This document shows, in pieces, positions 1 to 7,548 of a stretch of DNA of 64,000 nt (the stretch's first letter is position 1; every line of letters starts with the position of its first letter). A model generated the notes under the pieces. The model saw only the letters and a program-made list of their open reading frames with translations, was not told the origin of the DNA and did no database searches. The DNA is taken from assembly GCF_007109225.1 (NCBI RefSeq), contig NZ_VJZK01000001.1, positions 764,731 through 828,730 on the forward strand. Direction: 5' to 3'. The position numbers and the translations under genes were made by a program. This DNA comes from Flavobacterium sp. GT3R68 (GTDB taxonomy: Bacteria; Bacteroidota; Bacteroidia; Flavobacteriales; Flavobacteriaceae).

Positions 1-122
1 TTCAAACCCAGCTTGCTTTTCAAAGCCCACTTCATTTTATTGACAGCCTGAAAGGATGTCCAATGCAAAGGTTTGTCAATCAATAAAATTTGTCCGTCCT
101 GGAACTGCTCGGCTAATATCAA
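1..122 (-). CDS. truB: tRNA pseudouridine synthase B, N-terminal fragment (runs off the window)
   Basis: TruB makes pseudouridine 55 in the T-loop of tRNAs. Only about the first 40 codons are inside the window. Read leftward, they contain ILLIDKPLHWTSFQAVNK, the conserved N-terminal block of bacterial TruB. No ATG is available; TTG at 122-120 is the best start, 8 bases after the uppP stop at 130, and an ATT at 128 in the same frame is the alternative. It is the last visible gene of the leftward ftsX, DUF3098, uppP, truB series, an order I recall as usual in Flavobacteria. The catalytic Asp lies outside the window. Confidence 0.8.
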   Translation of the reverse strand, partial: MILAEQFQDGQILLIDKPLHWTSFQAVNKMKWALKSKLGL

Positions 123-129
123 GGGAATT

Positions 130-939
130 TTATTTAAGGTAAGTGAAGTAAATGACAAGAAAAATTCCAACAACAATTCGGTACCATCCCCAAGGTCTGA
201 AACCATATTGCTTGATAATTCCAATGAAGAATTTAATAGCTATAACAGCCACTATAAAGGCAATTACATTTCCAAGTAAAAACATTTTAATATTGTCATT
301 GGATTGCAAAAGCAACTCATAGCCTTTCAATTGAGAGGTTTCGTATGTTTTCAAAAACACGGAATACATCGTTACGGCCAACATCGTCGGCACTGCCAAA
401 AAGAACGAGAACTCCGCTGCTGCCTGACGGGTAAGTCCCTGCTGCATACCGCCAATAATGGAGGCTGCTGAACGACTTGTTCCGGGCATCATGGCCAGGC
501 ATTGCCAGAATCCAATGGCAATTGCTTTTTTAAGGGTAATATCTTCTTCTACGGTGACTGTTGGATTTTGGAATCTGCTGTCAATAAAAAGCAATACCAC
601 ACCTCCAAGAATCAGAACAATTGCTATCGGGATTGGGTCTCCGAGAATCGCTTCAATTTTATCGTCAAATAATTTCCCTAAAACCAAAGCCGGAATAACG
701 GCACAAGCCAGTTTGATGTAAAAGTTGAATTTTGAAAAATCGAAAAACTTTCTCCAGTATAATGCAACAACTGCAAGGATGGCTCCGAACTGTATCGAAA
801 CCTGGAATAACTTTACGAAATCATCATTTTGGATTCCAAAATACGAACTCGCAAATATCATGTGTCCCGTGGAGGAAATCGGTAAGTATTCGGTCAGCCC
901 TTCAATGATGGCGAGAATAACCGCTTCAAAAAAATCCAT
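130..939 (-). CDS. uppP: Undecaprenyl-diphosphatase UppP/BacA
   Basis: This integral membrane phosphatase recycles undecaprenyl diphosphate to the monophosphate carrier lipid for peptidoglycan and other envelope glycans. The 269-aa protein has both family signatures: EGLTEYLPISSTGH near residues 13-27, and PGTSRSAAS in the middle, which supplies the catalytic Ser/Arg. Several hydrophobic helices follow, and the length is normal for the family. The ATG at 939 lies 3 bases after the DUF3098 stop, so the genes are translationally close and very probably co-transcribed with ftsX upstream and truB downstream. The family implies a role in bacitracin tolerance. Confidence 0.95.
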   Translation of the reverse strand: MDFFEAVILAIIEGLTEYLPISSTGHMIFASSYFGIQNDDFVKLFQVSIQFGAILAVVALYWRKFFDFSKFNFYIKLACAVIPALVLGKLFDDKIEAILGDPIPIAIVLILGGVVLLFIDSRFQNPTVTVEEDITLKKAIAIGFWQCLAMMPGTSRSAASIIGGMQQGLTRQAAAEFSFFLAVPTMLAVTMYSVFLKTYETSQLKGYELLLQSNDNIKMFLLGNVIAFIVAVIAIKFFIGIIKQYGFRPWGWYRIVVGIFLVIYFTYLK

Positions 940-942
940 TCG

Positions 943-1185
943 TTATTTTTTCGGGTTTTTAAAAATGGAATAGATGGTAATTCCGAAACCAATCAGCACG
1001 GTGGTTGGTGCCAAGCGGATTCTTCTGAAATCGAAAACCGATTCGTTGAAAACTTTTGGATCATCGCTTCCGCCCCCGGACATCAGGATAAATCCCAAAA
1101 TAATGACACCCAAACCGATTAAGAGAATTTTATAATTAACTTTTTCAAAAAGAAAGTCAGGCTGTTGTTTATTGTTTGTTTTCAT
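943..1185 (-). CDS. DUF3098 small membrane protein
   Basis: An 80-aa protein with two hydrophobic segments, near residues 19-37 and 58-72, separated by a short loop with GGGSDDPKVF. It matches my memory of DUF3098, a small Bacteroidota family almost always found between ftsX and uppP. No reaction is known. The position suggests a role linked to cell division or envelope synthesis, but that is inference from context only. The start codon is the ATG at 1185; the ftsX stop lies 30 bases upstream. Confidence 0.8.
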   Translation of the reverse strand: MKTNNKQQPDFLFEKVNYKILLIGLGVIILGFILMSGGGSDDPKVFNESVFDFRRIRLAPTTVLIGFGITIYSIFKNPKK

Positions 1186-1215
1186 GTTTTATAAGTAATT
1201 TTAAAAAAGCTGCGA

Positions 1216-2091
1216 CTAATACAAATCGTCAGTTCTCAAATTCAAAAAGCGCTGTGTCGCAAAATAGGTACTGAGCCAGGTGATTAAAATCCCTACACCC
1301 ACTACACCCAATAATACTAAGCCAATCATTAATTTCTCTTCTAAAATACCCAAATTCGGATAATTATTGTCCAGGTAAAGCAAGGTGGCAATCAATGCGA
1401 TAACCGCCAAAACGGAACCTAATATTCCTAATTTAATGCTTCTCCAGATAAAGGGTTTTCTGATAAATGATTTTGTTGCCCCAACCATCTGCATGGTTTT
1501 TATAATAAAACGGTGCGAATATATCGAAAGGCGCATCGAGCTGTTAATCAATAAAACGGCTACCAAAGTCAGGAAAGCGCTGCTGATCAATATCCACAGA
1601 CTCACTTTTCTGATGTTGTCATTGACCAAATTCACCAATTGTTTGTCATACACAATATCCGAAACCATTTCATTGGCTCTCAGGCGGCTTTCGATTTTTC
1701 TGATGCTGTCCGATACGATGTAATCAGCTTTCAGGTGAATGTCATAAGAGTTTTGCAATGGATTCGTTCCCAAAAAGGTCATGAAATCCTCGCCAATAAT
1801 ATCGGTATGCTGTTTGGCAGCATCGTCCTTATTCACAAAAACACTGGATTTTACATACTTGGCCTCTTTCAGTTCAGTGCCAAAAGCCCTTAAAATACTG
1901 TCGTTCGCCTCATTTCTGAAAAACACGGTCATCGCAATTTCTTCTTTGAAATCATCCGATAATTTTTTGGAATTCAGGACAAACAAGCCCAAAATTCCCA
2001 ATAAAAAAAGTACTAAGAATACACTCAGTACCACCGAAAAATAAGACGAAATTAACCTGCGTTTTTGAAACTTATCGTAAGAAGAACTCAT
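1216..2091 (-). CDS. ftsX: Cell division protein FtsX (permease-like)
   Basis: FtsX is the membrane partner of the ATPase FtsE and activates peptidoglycan hydrolysis at the septum. The 291-aa protein has the family plan: a short cytoplasmic N-terminus (MSSSYDKFQKRR), one membrane helix near residues 17-38, a large extracytoplasmic domain to about residue 165, and three C-terminal helices (near 170-190, 220-245 and 260-280). The motif MQMVGATKSFIRKPF between the first and second C-terminal helices is characteristic. No ftsE is adjacent, as is common in Bacteroidota. First gene of the leftward group; leuS diverges from it. Confidence 0.92.
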   Translation of the reverse strand: MSSSYDKFQKRRLISSYFSVVLSVFLVLFLLGILGLFVLNSKKLSDDFKEEIAMTVFFRNEANDSILRAFGTELKEAKYVKSSVFVNKDDAAKQHTDIIGEDFMTFLGTNPLQNSYDIHLKADYIVSDSIRKIESRLRANEMVSDIVYDKQLVNLVNDNIRKVSLWILISSAFLTLVAVLLINSSMRLSIYSHRFIIKTMQMVGATKSFIRKPFIWRSIKLGILGSVLAVIALIATLLYLDNNYPNLGILEEKLMIGLVLLGVVGVGILITWLSTYFATQRFLNLRTDDLY

Positions 2092-2248
2092 ATTGTATTG
2101 TAATTATTGGGTAAAAATAATAAAGTATTTCTTTATATGAACTTAATAACGCTCAAAGTTTCAATTTTCGTACAATAAATGTAAATTTGTCCGCTTGAAT
2201 GGCTTTTTGTCTGAAGGAGCAGAAAATTATGACTTTTTTACTGTTGCC

Positions 2249-2312
2249 ATTCCCGCTGTACGCAGTATCCACGCAAAAAGAAAGCGTGGGATACCTGCTT
2301 CCATCGGGGCTA
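2249..2312 (+). repeat. Palindromic intergenic repeat, family 1, copy A
   Basis: It lies between the divergent ftsX and leuS genes. It starts ATTCCCGCTGTACGC and ends CCATCGGGGCTA, with a central hairpin GTATCCACGC/GCGTGGGATAC that has one unpaired G. Related copies lie at 6095-6154 (same orientation) and 7480-7545 (opposite). I recognise this family as frequent between genes in Flavobacterium. The rest of 2092-2399 shows no gene I can support. Confidence 0.75.
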
Positions 2313-2399
2313 AAGGATGAAAGCTTTCGCTTGTTTATTTTAAACCCAAAAACAGTCATTATTTCGCATAAGCCTTTAAAAAAATAGATAAAATATCGC

Positions 2400-5261
2400 A
2401 TGAAATACATTCCGAATAAAGTAGAAGCCACGTGGCAGAAATATTGGGCAGAAAATCAAACTTTTGCAGCACAAAACCATTCCGATAAACCCAAATATTA
2501 TGTATTGGACATGTTTCCTTATCCATCCGGAGCTGGTCTGCATGTAGGTCATCCGTTGGGTTATATCGCTTCCGATATCTATGCGCGTTTCAAACGCCAC
2601 AAAGGTTTCAATGTATTGCATCCGCAGGGGTATGACAGTTTCGGATTGCCCGCCGAGCAATATGCGATCCAAACGGGTCAGCACCCGGATAAAACCACCA
2701 AAGAAAATATTGCCCGTTACCGCGAGCAACTCGATAAAATAGGATTTTCATTTGATTGGAGCAGGGAAGTGCGCACTTCCAACGCCGATTATTATAAATA
2801 TACACAGTGGATTTTCATCCAATTGTTCAATTCCTGGTACAACAAAACGTCCGATAAGGCCGAAGATATCGACACCTTAATCGCGGTTTTCGAAGACAGG
2901 GGAAATGCGGAAGTCAATGCGGTTTGCGATGACAATATTCCAACATTTTCTGCAACGGAATGGAATAACTTCACATCCGAGCAGCAACAAAAAATCCTAT
3001 TACTTTACCGACTGACCTTTTTAGCCGAAACTGAAGTGAACTGGTGTCCCGGATTGGGTACCGTTTTGGCAAATGACGAAATCGTCAATGGAGTTTCAGA
3101 ACGAGGCGGACATCCGGTTATTCGCAAGAAAATGACACAATGGAGCATGCGTATTTCTGCATATGCGGAGCGCCTTCTGCAAGGATTGGAAACCATCGAC
3201 TGGACCGAAGCTTTAAAAGAAAGTCAGAGAAACTGGATAGGAAAATCTGTTGGGGCCACCGTTTCATTTAATGTCATCCCGAACGTAAATAATGTCATCC
3301 CGAGCGCAGTCGAGGGATCTAAAATAGACGTTTTCACCACGCGTCCCGATACAATTTTCGGAGCAACGTTTATAACATTGGCGCCGGAACACGAATTGGT
3401 TTCTAAAATCACCACACCGGAACAGAAACAAGAAATTGAAAATTATATTACTGCTACAGCTAAACGTTCCGAACGCGAACGTATGGCCGACGTAAAAACG
3501 ATTTCCGGAGTGTTCACCGGAGCCTACGCGGAGCATCCATTCACCAAGGAACCGATTCCAATCTGGATTGGGGATTATGTGCTTGCTGGTTATGGAACCG
3601 GAGCAGTTATGGCGGTGCCTTGCGGAGATGAGAGAGATTATGCGTTTGCCAATTTCTTCAATGGACAAAACGGAATGCCGGCGATCAAAAACATATTTGC
3701 TAATGTCGATATTTCAAAAGAAGCCTTCGGATCCAAAGACAATGTGATATTGGCCAATTCCGATTTCCTGAACGGACTGAATTACAAGGAAGCGACCAAA
3801 AAAGTTATTGCAGAACTAGAAAAAATAAACCACGGACAGGGAAAAACCAATTACCGTTTGCGTGACGCGGTGTTTTCCCGTCAACGCTATTGGGGTGAAC
3901 CGTTTCCGGTGTTTTATGTCAATGGATTGCCGCAAATGATTTCCGCGAAACATTTACCAATCGCCTTGCCAGAAGTGGAGAAATACTTACCCACCGAAGA
4001 CGGACAGCCGCCATTGGGAAATGCGACCGTTTGGGCCTGGGATACTAAAACCAATCAAGTGGTCAGCAACGATTTGATTAATAACCAAACGATTCATCCG
4101 TTAGAACTGAACACGATGCCGGGTTGGGCGGGAAGCTCCTGGTATTGGATGCGTTATATGGATGCACACAACGAAACCGAATTTGCCAGCAAGGAAGCTT
4201 TGGATTATTGGCAAAATGTCGATTTGTACATTGGCGGAAGCGAACATGCAACCGGGCACTTGTTGTATTCCCGTTTTTGGAACAAATTTTTAAAAGACAA
4301 AGGATTTGCACCCACCGAAGAACCATTCAAAAAACTGATCAATCAGGGAATGATTTTGGGAATGAGTGCGTTTGTTTATAGGCTTGAGGGTACTAATACA
4401 TATATCTCTAAAAATAAAATTGCAGAACAAAAAGTACAGCCTATTCACGTAGATGTTTCTTTTGTAAACTCCTCGGATGAATTGGATGTTGAAAAATTCA
4501 AAAAATGGAGGGAAGATTACGCGAATGCGGAATTCATCACCGAAGAATCTGGAAAATACATCGTAGGACGCGAGGTCGAAAAAATGTCCAAGTCAAAATA
4601 CAATGTCGTAACTCCGGATGATATCTGTAACGAATACGGAGCCGATACGTTGCGTTTGTATGAAATGTTTCTCGGACCATTGGAACAGGCAAAGCCATGG
4701 AATACAGCCGGAATTACCGGTGTTTTCGGATTCCTGAAAAAACTATGGCGTTTGTATTTTGATGATAATGGCTTGATTGTAGCGAACAACGCACCATCAA
4801 AAGACAGCTTGAAATCCCTGAACAAAACCATCAAAAAAGTAAATGAGGATATAGAGAATTTCTCTTTCAATACCTCCGTGAGCCAGTTTATGATTTGTGT
4901 CAATGAATTGACAAGCCAGAATTGCCACGAACGTGCCATATTGGAACCGTTAGCAGTTTTAATTTCGCCGTATGCCCCGCACATTGCGGAGGAATTATGG
5001 AAACAGTTGGGGAATGCCGGTTCGATTTCAACCGTGGATTTCCCGGGATTCGACCCGCAACATTTAGTAGAAAGCAGCAAAGAATATCCGGTGTCCTTTA
5101 ATGGGAAAATGCGTTTCACAATCGAATTACCTTTGGACCTGACCGTTGCGCAAATTGAGGAAATCATCATGAAAGACGAAAGAACGCAGAAGCAATTGGA
5201 AGGTAGAACGCCAAACAAAGTGATTATCGTTCCCGGAAAAATCATCAATCTGGTGGGGTAG
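2400..5261 (+). CDS. leuS: Leucyl-tRNA synthetase
   Basis: Charges tRNA-Leu with leucine in the cytoplasm. The 953-aa class I synthetase has the HIGH-type motif in FPYPSGAGLHVGHPLG (about residues 39-54), the CP1 editing domain with VFTTRPDTIFGATF (about 311-324), the catalytic-core motif PGWAGSSWYWMRYMD, the KMSKS loop (EKMSKSKYN, near 730), and a tRNA-binding C-terminal domain. Two oddities stand out. Residues 291-307 (NVIPNVNNVIPSAVEGS) are encoded by a dispersed DNA repeat inserted in frame at the start of the editing domain. There is also an extra stretch of about 60 residues before KMSKS, which I believe is common in Bacteroidota LeuRS. The reading frame is intact throughout. Confidence 0.97.
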   Translation: MKYIPNKVEATWQKYWAENQTFAAQNHSDKPKYYVLDMFPYPSGAGLHVGHPLGYIASDIYARFKRHKGFNVLHPQGYDSFGLPAEQYAIQTGQHPDKTTKENIARYREQLDKIGFSFDWSREVRTSNADYYKYTQWIFIQLFNSWYNKTSDKAEDIDTLIAVFEDRGNAEVNAVCDDNIPTFSATEWNNFTSEQQQKILLLYRLTFLAETEVNWCPGLGTVLANDEIVNGVSERGGHPVIRKKMTQWSMRISAYAERLLQGLETIDWTEALKESQRNWIGKSVGATVSFNVIPNVNNVIPSAVEGSKIDVFTTRPDTIFGATFITLAPEHELVSKITTPEQKQEIENYITATAKRSERERMADVKTISGVFTGAYAEHPFTKEPIPIWIGDYVLAGYGTGAVMAVPCGDERDYAFANFFNGQNGMPAIKNIFANVDISKEAFGSKDNVILANSDFLNGLNYKEATKKVIAELEKINHGQGKTNYRLRDAVFSRQRYWGEPFPVFYVNGLPQMISAKHLPIALPEVEKYLPTEDGQPPLGNATVWAWDTKTNQVVSNDLINNQTIHPLELNTMPGWAGSSWYWMRYMDAHNETEFASKEALDYWQNVDLYIGGSEHATGHLLYSRFWNKFLKDKGFAPTEEPFKKLINQGMILGMSAFVYRLEGTNTYISKNKIAEQKVQPIHVDVSFVNSSDELDVEKFKKWREDYANAEFITEESGKYIVGREVEKMSKSKYNVVTPDDICNEYGADTLRLYEMFLGPLEQAKPWNTAGITGVFGFLKKLWRLYFDDNGLIVANNAPSKDSLKSLNKTIKKVNEDIENFSFNTSVSQFMICVNELTSQNCHERAILEPLAVLISPYAPHIAEELWKQLGNAGSISTVDFPGFDPQHLVESSKEYPVSFNGKMRFTIELPLDLTVAQIEEIIMKDERTQKQLEGRTPNKVIIVPGKIINLVG
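3270..3320 (+). repeat. Dispersed repeat embedded in frame in leuS
   Basis: Two tandem partial units, AATGTCATCCCGAACGTAAAT at 3270-3290 and a fuller one at 3291-3320 that starts AATGTCATCCCGAGCGCAGT and ends CGAGGGATCT. The full unit can pair ATCCC with GGGAT. I recognise this as a dispersed Bacteroidota repeat that is normally intergenic. Here its length keeps the leuS frame and adds about 17 residues. Confidence 0.75.
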
Positions 5262-5336
5262 TGACAAAATTGCAGTTACAATAACTGGCTTGTAATTTGA
5301 TGTAGTTTAGTAACTTTATATTAAAAAGAAACAATT

Positions 5337-6008
5337 ATGTATTTGATATTAGCAGGTTTAATCATGTTATTCAGTTGGATGGTCAGCAACCGTCTGAAAA
5401 ACAAATTTGAAAAATATTCCAAAGTGCAATTGCAAAACGGAATGAGTGGCGCCGAAATCGCCGAAAAAATGCTTGCCGACCACGGAATCCGTGATGTAAG
5501 AGTTATTTCTACACCGGGACGATTAACGGATCATTACAATCCGGCCGATAAAACGGTCAATTTGAGTGAAGCGGTCTATAACCAAAAAAACGCAGCAGCG
5601 GCAGCGGTTGCTGCCCACGAATGTGGTCACGCGGTACAACATGCTACAGCCTACAGTTGGCTGGAAATGCGTTCAAAGTTAGTGCCTGTTGTAAGTGTAG
5701 CCTCAAATTATGTACAATGGATCCTGATTGCCGGGATTTTAATGATGCGAACCTTTCCATCGCTGTTGTTGGTTGGAATCGTGATTTTCGCTGCCACTAC
5801 ATTGTTTTCGGTAATTACGTTGCCGGTAGAATACGATGCGAGTAAACGTGCGCTGGCGTGGCTGGAAAACAAAAACATGCTGACACGCGATGAACATGCC
5901 GGTGCCAAGGATTCCCTGACATGGGCCGCCCGAACCTATGTGGTTGCAGCTATTGGGTCAATTGCGACGTTGCTATATTATGTGTCGGTATATATGAACA
6001 GACGATAA
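5337..6008 (+). CDS. Membrane zinc metallopeptidase, YugP/PF04298-like
   Basis: A 223-aa integral membrane protein with the zinc-peptidase motif HECGH in AAHECGHAVQHATAYSW (about residues 95-110). The N-terminus is hydrophobic, and there are two more membrane segments near 125-160 and a C-terminal one near 195-215. The family (YugP-like, often labelled zinc metallopeptidase) is about 225 aa long, so this is full length. Its substrate is not established. It stands alone after leuS, with a 75-base gap and a strong terminator downstream. Confidence 0.85.
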   Translation: MYLILAGLIMLFSWMVSNRLKNKFEKYSKVQLQNGMSGAEIAEKMLADHGIRDVRVISTPGRLTDHYNPADKTVNLSEAVYNQKNAAAAAVAAHECGHAVQHATAYSWLEMRSKLVPVVSVASNYVQWILIAGILMMRTFPSLLLVGIVIFAATTLFSVITLPVEYDASKRALAWLENKNMLTRDEHAGAKDSLTWAARTYVVAAIGSIATLLYYVSVYMNRR

Positions 6009-6028
6009 TTTTCTGAAATAACAATAAA

Positions 6029-6060
6029 AAATCCGCTTCGAAAGTTGCGGATTTTTTTTT
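6029..6060 (+). terminator. Rho-independent terminator after the zinc peptidase
   Basis: Perfect 8-bp stem AAATCCGC/GCGGATTT with a 10-base loop, followed by an unbroken run of T. It lies 20 bases after the peptidase stop. Confidence 0.85.
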
Positions 6061-6094
6061 GGAACAAAAAGGCCGGGCTTTTTCGATAAATCAT

Positions 6095-6154
6095 ATTCCC
6101 GCTATCCGCTTTATCCACGCAAAAAGGCGTGGGATGCCGCTGTTATCGGGGCTA
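6095..6154 (+). repeat. Palindromic intergenic repeat, family 1, copy B
   Basis: Starts ATTCCCGCTATCCGCT and ends ATCGGGGCTA. The central hairpin is ATCCACGC/GCGTGGGAT around an A-rich loop. Just upstream at 6071-6085 is GGCCGGGCTTTTTCG, which resembles the left arm of the second repeat family at 41452-41546, so this copy may be composite. It lies between the Zn-peptidase terminator and the 3' end of the HNH-like gene. Confidence 0.75.
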
Positions 6155-6181
6155 TGAGATGAAACGTCAGGTTGGATTGCG

Positions 6182-6769
6182 CTATACTTTGATATGTCCC
6201 CAGTTCTCGCCTCTTTCAATTCTTTTCAGGTGGGTTTCACTGATGTTGAATTGTTTGGCAATCATTTTCAAACGGGTTTTACGATCCGGATTCTGGAGTA
6301 ATTTTTTGATCAGGATTACCTTGGTGGCCGTCAGTTTTTTTCCGTCCGCTTTGATATTGTGTTCCAGTAATTTTGCTTTCGCCAATATCACGTGTGGACT
6401 CTTTCTGCTGTGGTCCAGCATTTCCTGGCGGGTGGCCCATTGTAGGTTGCGCACATGGTCATTATCCCGGACATAATCCAAATGCAGCACATAGGTCTGA
6501 TCTTCGGATCTTTTAGGAATAAAGTATTGGGCAACCATTTTATAAAAGAAATGGTATTTATGGATTAATTTGCCATCTTCCCGATACGCATAACGGAATA
6601 TCCGATAGCCGTCAGCGATTCCGCCCAATAATAATTTGCCGTCATCTAAACGTTCTGTGAAGCTGACGAATCGGCCATAATTCGAAATGGCATAGCGGAA
6701 TTTGAGGGGTTTTTCAGTGGAGACTTCCTTGAATTCCTCATTGGGGTAAAGTCTAAAGGGTGTTGTCAT
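6182..6769 (-). CDS. HNH-like/NUMOD4-type DNA-binding protein with a C-terminal helix-turn-helix
   Basis: A 195-aa protein. The N-terminal part (about 1-60: FRYAISNYGRFVSF, DGYRIFRY) resembles the NUMOD4 motif of HNH homing-type nucleases. The middle (about 98-125: LHLDYVRDNDHVRNLQWATR) resembles the HNH core HxDxxxxNNxxxNLxWxT, but the usual paired His is reduced to one. The C-terminus (about 165-190: KMIAKQFNISETHLKRIERG) reads as a helix-turn-helix. I recall free-standing proteins like this scattered in Flavobacterium genomes. A nuclease or a transcription regulator is possible; neither is shown. It is flanked by a family 1 repeat but by no intron or mobile-element ends. Confidence 0.65.
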   Translation of the reverse strand: MTTPFRLYPNEEFKEVSTEKPLKFRYAISNYGRFVSFTERLDDGKLLLGGIADGYRIFRYAYREDGKLIHKYHFFYKMVAQYFIPKRSEDQTYVLHLDYVRDNDHVRNLQWATRQEMLDHSRKSPHVILAKAKLLEHNIKADGKKLTATKVILIKKLLQNPDRKTRLKMIAKQFNISETHLKRIERGENWGHIKV

Positions 6770-6907
6770 AGGTGGTATTTTTCTTCAGCTTTTTAAACTA
6801 TCGCTAATATAAAACGTTTTTATTCAAAATAAAAGCGAAAACCGATGAAATATATGATTTAAATATCTGAATGACAGCCTATTCCTACTAAAATTAATTC
6901 ATTCACT

Positions 6908-7378
6908 TTATAATTGGATCTGGCGTTCAATCTGCTGATCCAAAGAAATGAAAGTTTCCGTGCGCGATACGCCTTCGATGGCCTGGATTTTTGTATTCAG
7001 CAACTGCATCAGATGTTCGTTATCCCTGCAGATGATTTTGATAAGGATTGACCAGTTACCGGTCGTGTAATGGCATTCTAGTACTTCGGGAATTTTCTTC
7101 AATTCTCTTACTGTTTCCGGATTACGGGCTGCCTTATCCAGATAAATGCCCACAAACGCCATTGTGCTGTAACCCAAAACTTTGATGTTGACCATGAATT
7201 TGGACCCGGATATCACCTGGGATTGCTCGAGTTTGCGCAATCGCTGGTGAATTGCCGCTCCCGATATCCCAATTTTATTGGCAATCTGGAGAATCGGTTT
7301 TCGGGCGTCTTCCATCAGATATCGCAGAATTTCCTTGTCGATGCCGTCAATTTCTACGGTGTGGGCGTTAATTTTCAT
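6908..7378 (-). CDS. Lrp/AsnC family transcriptional regulator
   Basis: A 156-aa protein with the N-terminal winged helix-turn-helix of the family (EILRYLMEDARKPILQIANK, then ISGAAIHQRLRKLEQ), followed by an alpha/beta effector-binding (RAM) domain with the typical YTTGNWSILIKI segment. Members bind DNA as oligomers and respond to amino acids. The neighbour upstream is a saccharopine dehydrogenase-like enzyme on the same strand, so control of lysine or a related amino acid is plausible. A strong terminator lies between the two, so they are not simply one transcript. Confidence 0.92.
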   Translation of the reverse strand: MKINAHTVEIDGIDKEILRYLMEDARKPILQIANKIGISGAAIHQRLRKLEQSQVISGSKFMVNIKVLGYSTMAFVGIYLDKAARNPETVRELKKIPEVLECHYTTGNWSILIKIICRDNEHLMQLLNTKIQAIEGVSRTETFISLDQQIERQIQL

Positions 7379-7435
7379 GTTATAATTTGTAAGTGTAATG
7401 GAGCTCCTTGCTAACAGTTGGAAAGTAAAAATACT

Positions 7436-7471
7436 AAAAAACCGCTATTTTAATTGAAATAGCGGTTTTTT
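7436..7471 (-). terminator. Strong terminator, usable in both directions
   Basis: Stem AAAACCGCTATTT/AAATAGCGGTTTT with T runs on both sides. On the minus strand it follows the saccharopine dehydrogenase-like gene and its repeat, and precedes the Lrp gene. Confidence 0.85.
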
Positions 7472-7479
7472 TTATTTTT

Positions 7480-7545
7480 AGCCCTGATGGAAGCGGCATC
7501 CTGCGCTTTTTTTGCGCAGATACAGCGGACAGCAGGATTTGCTCC
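7480..7545 (-). repeat. Palindromic intergenic repeat, family 1, copy C
   Basis: Read on the minus strand it matches copies A and B: ATCCTGCTGTCCGCTGTATC, then a hairpin ATCTGCGC/GCGCAGGAT, then GCCGCTTCCATCAGGGCT. Compared with A and B, two adjacent stem pairs have changed on both sides (A-T to G-C and C-G to T-A), so pairing is preserved. It sits 4 bases past the stop of the saccharopine dehydrogenase-like gene. Confidence 0.8.
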
Positions 7546-7548
7546 AAA

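Noticed and set aside
2199..2387. Possible 62-aa protein between ftsX and leuS
   Set aside because: Its sequence is a translation of the family 1 repeat and flanks, with no family-like pattern.
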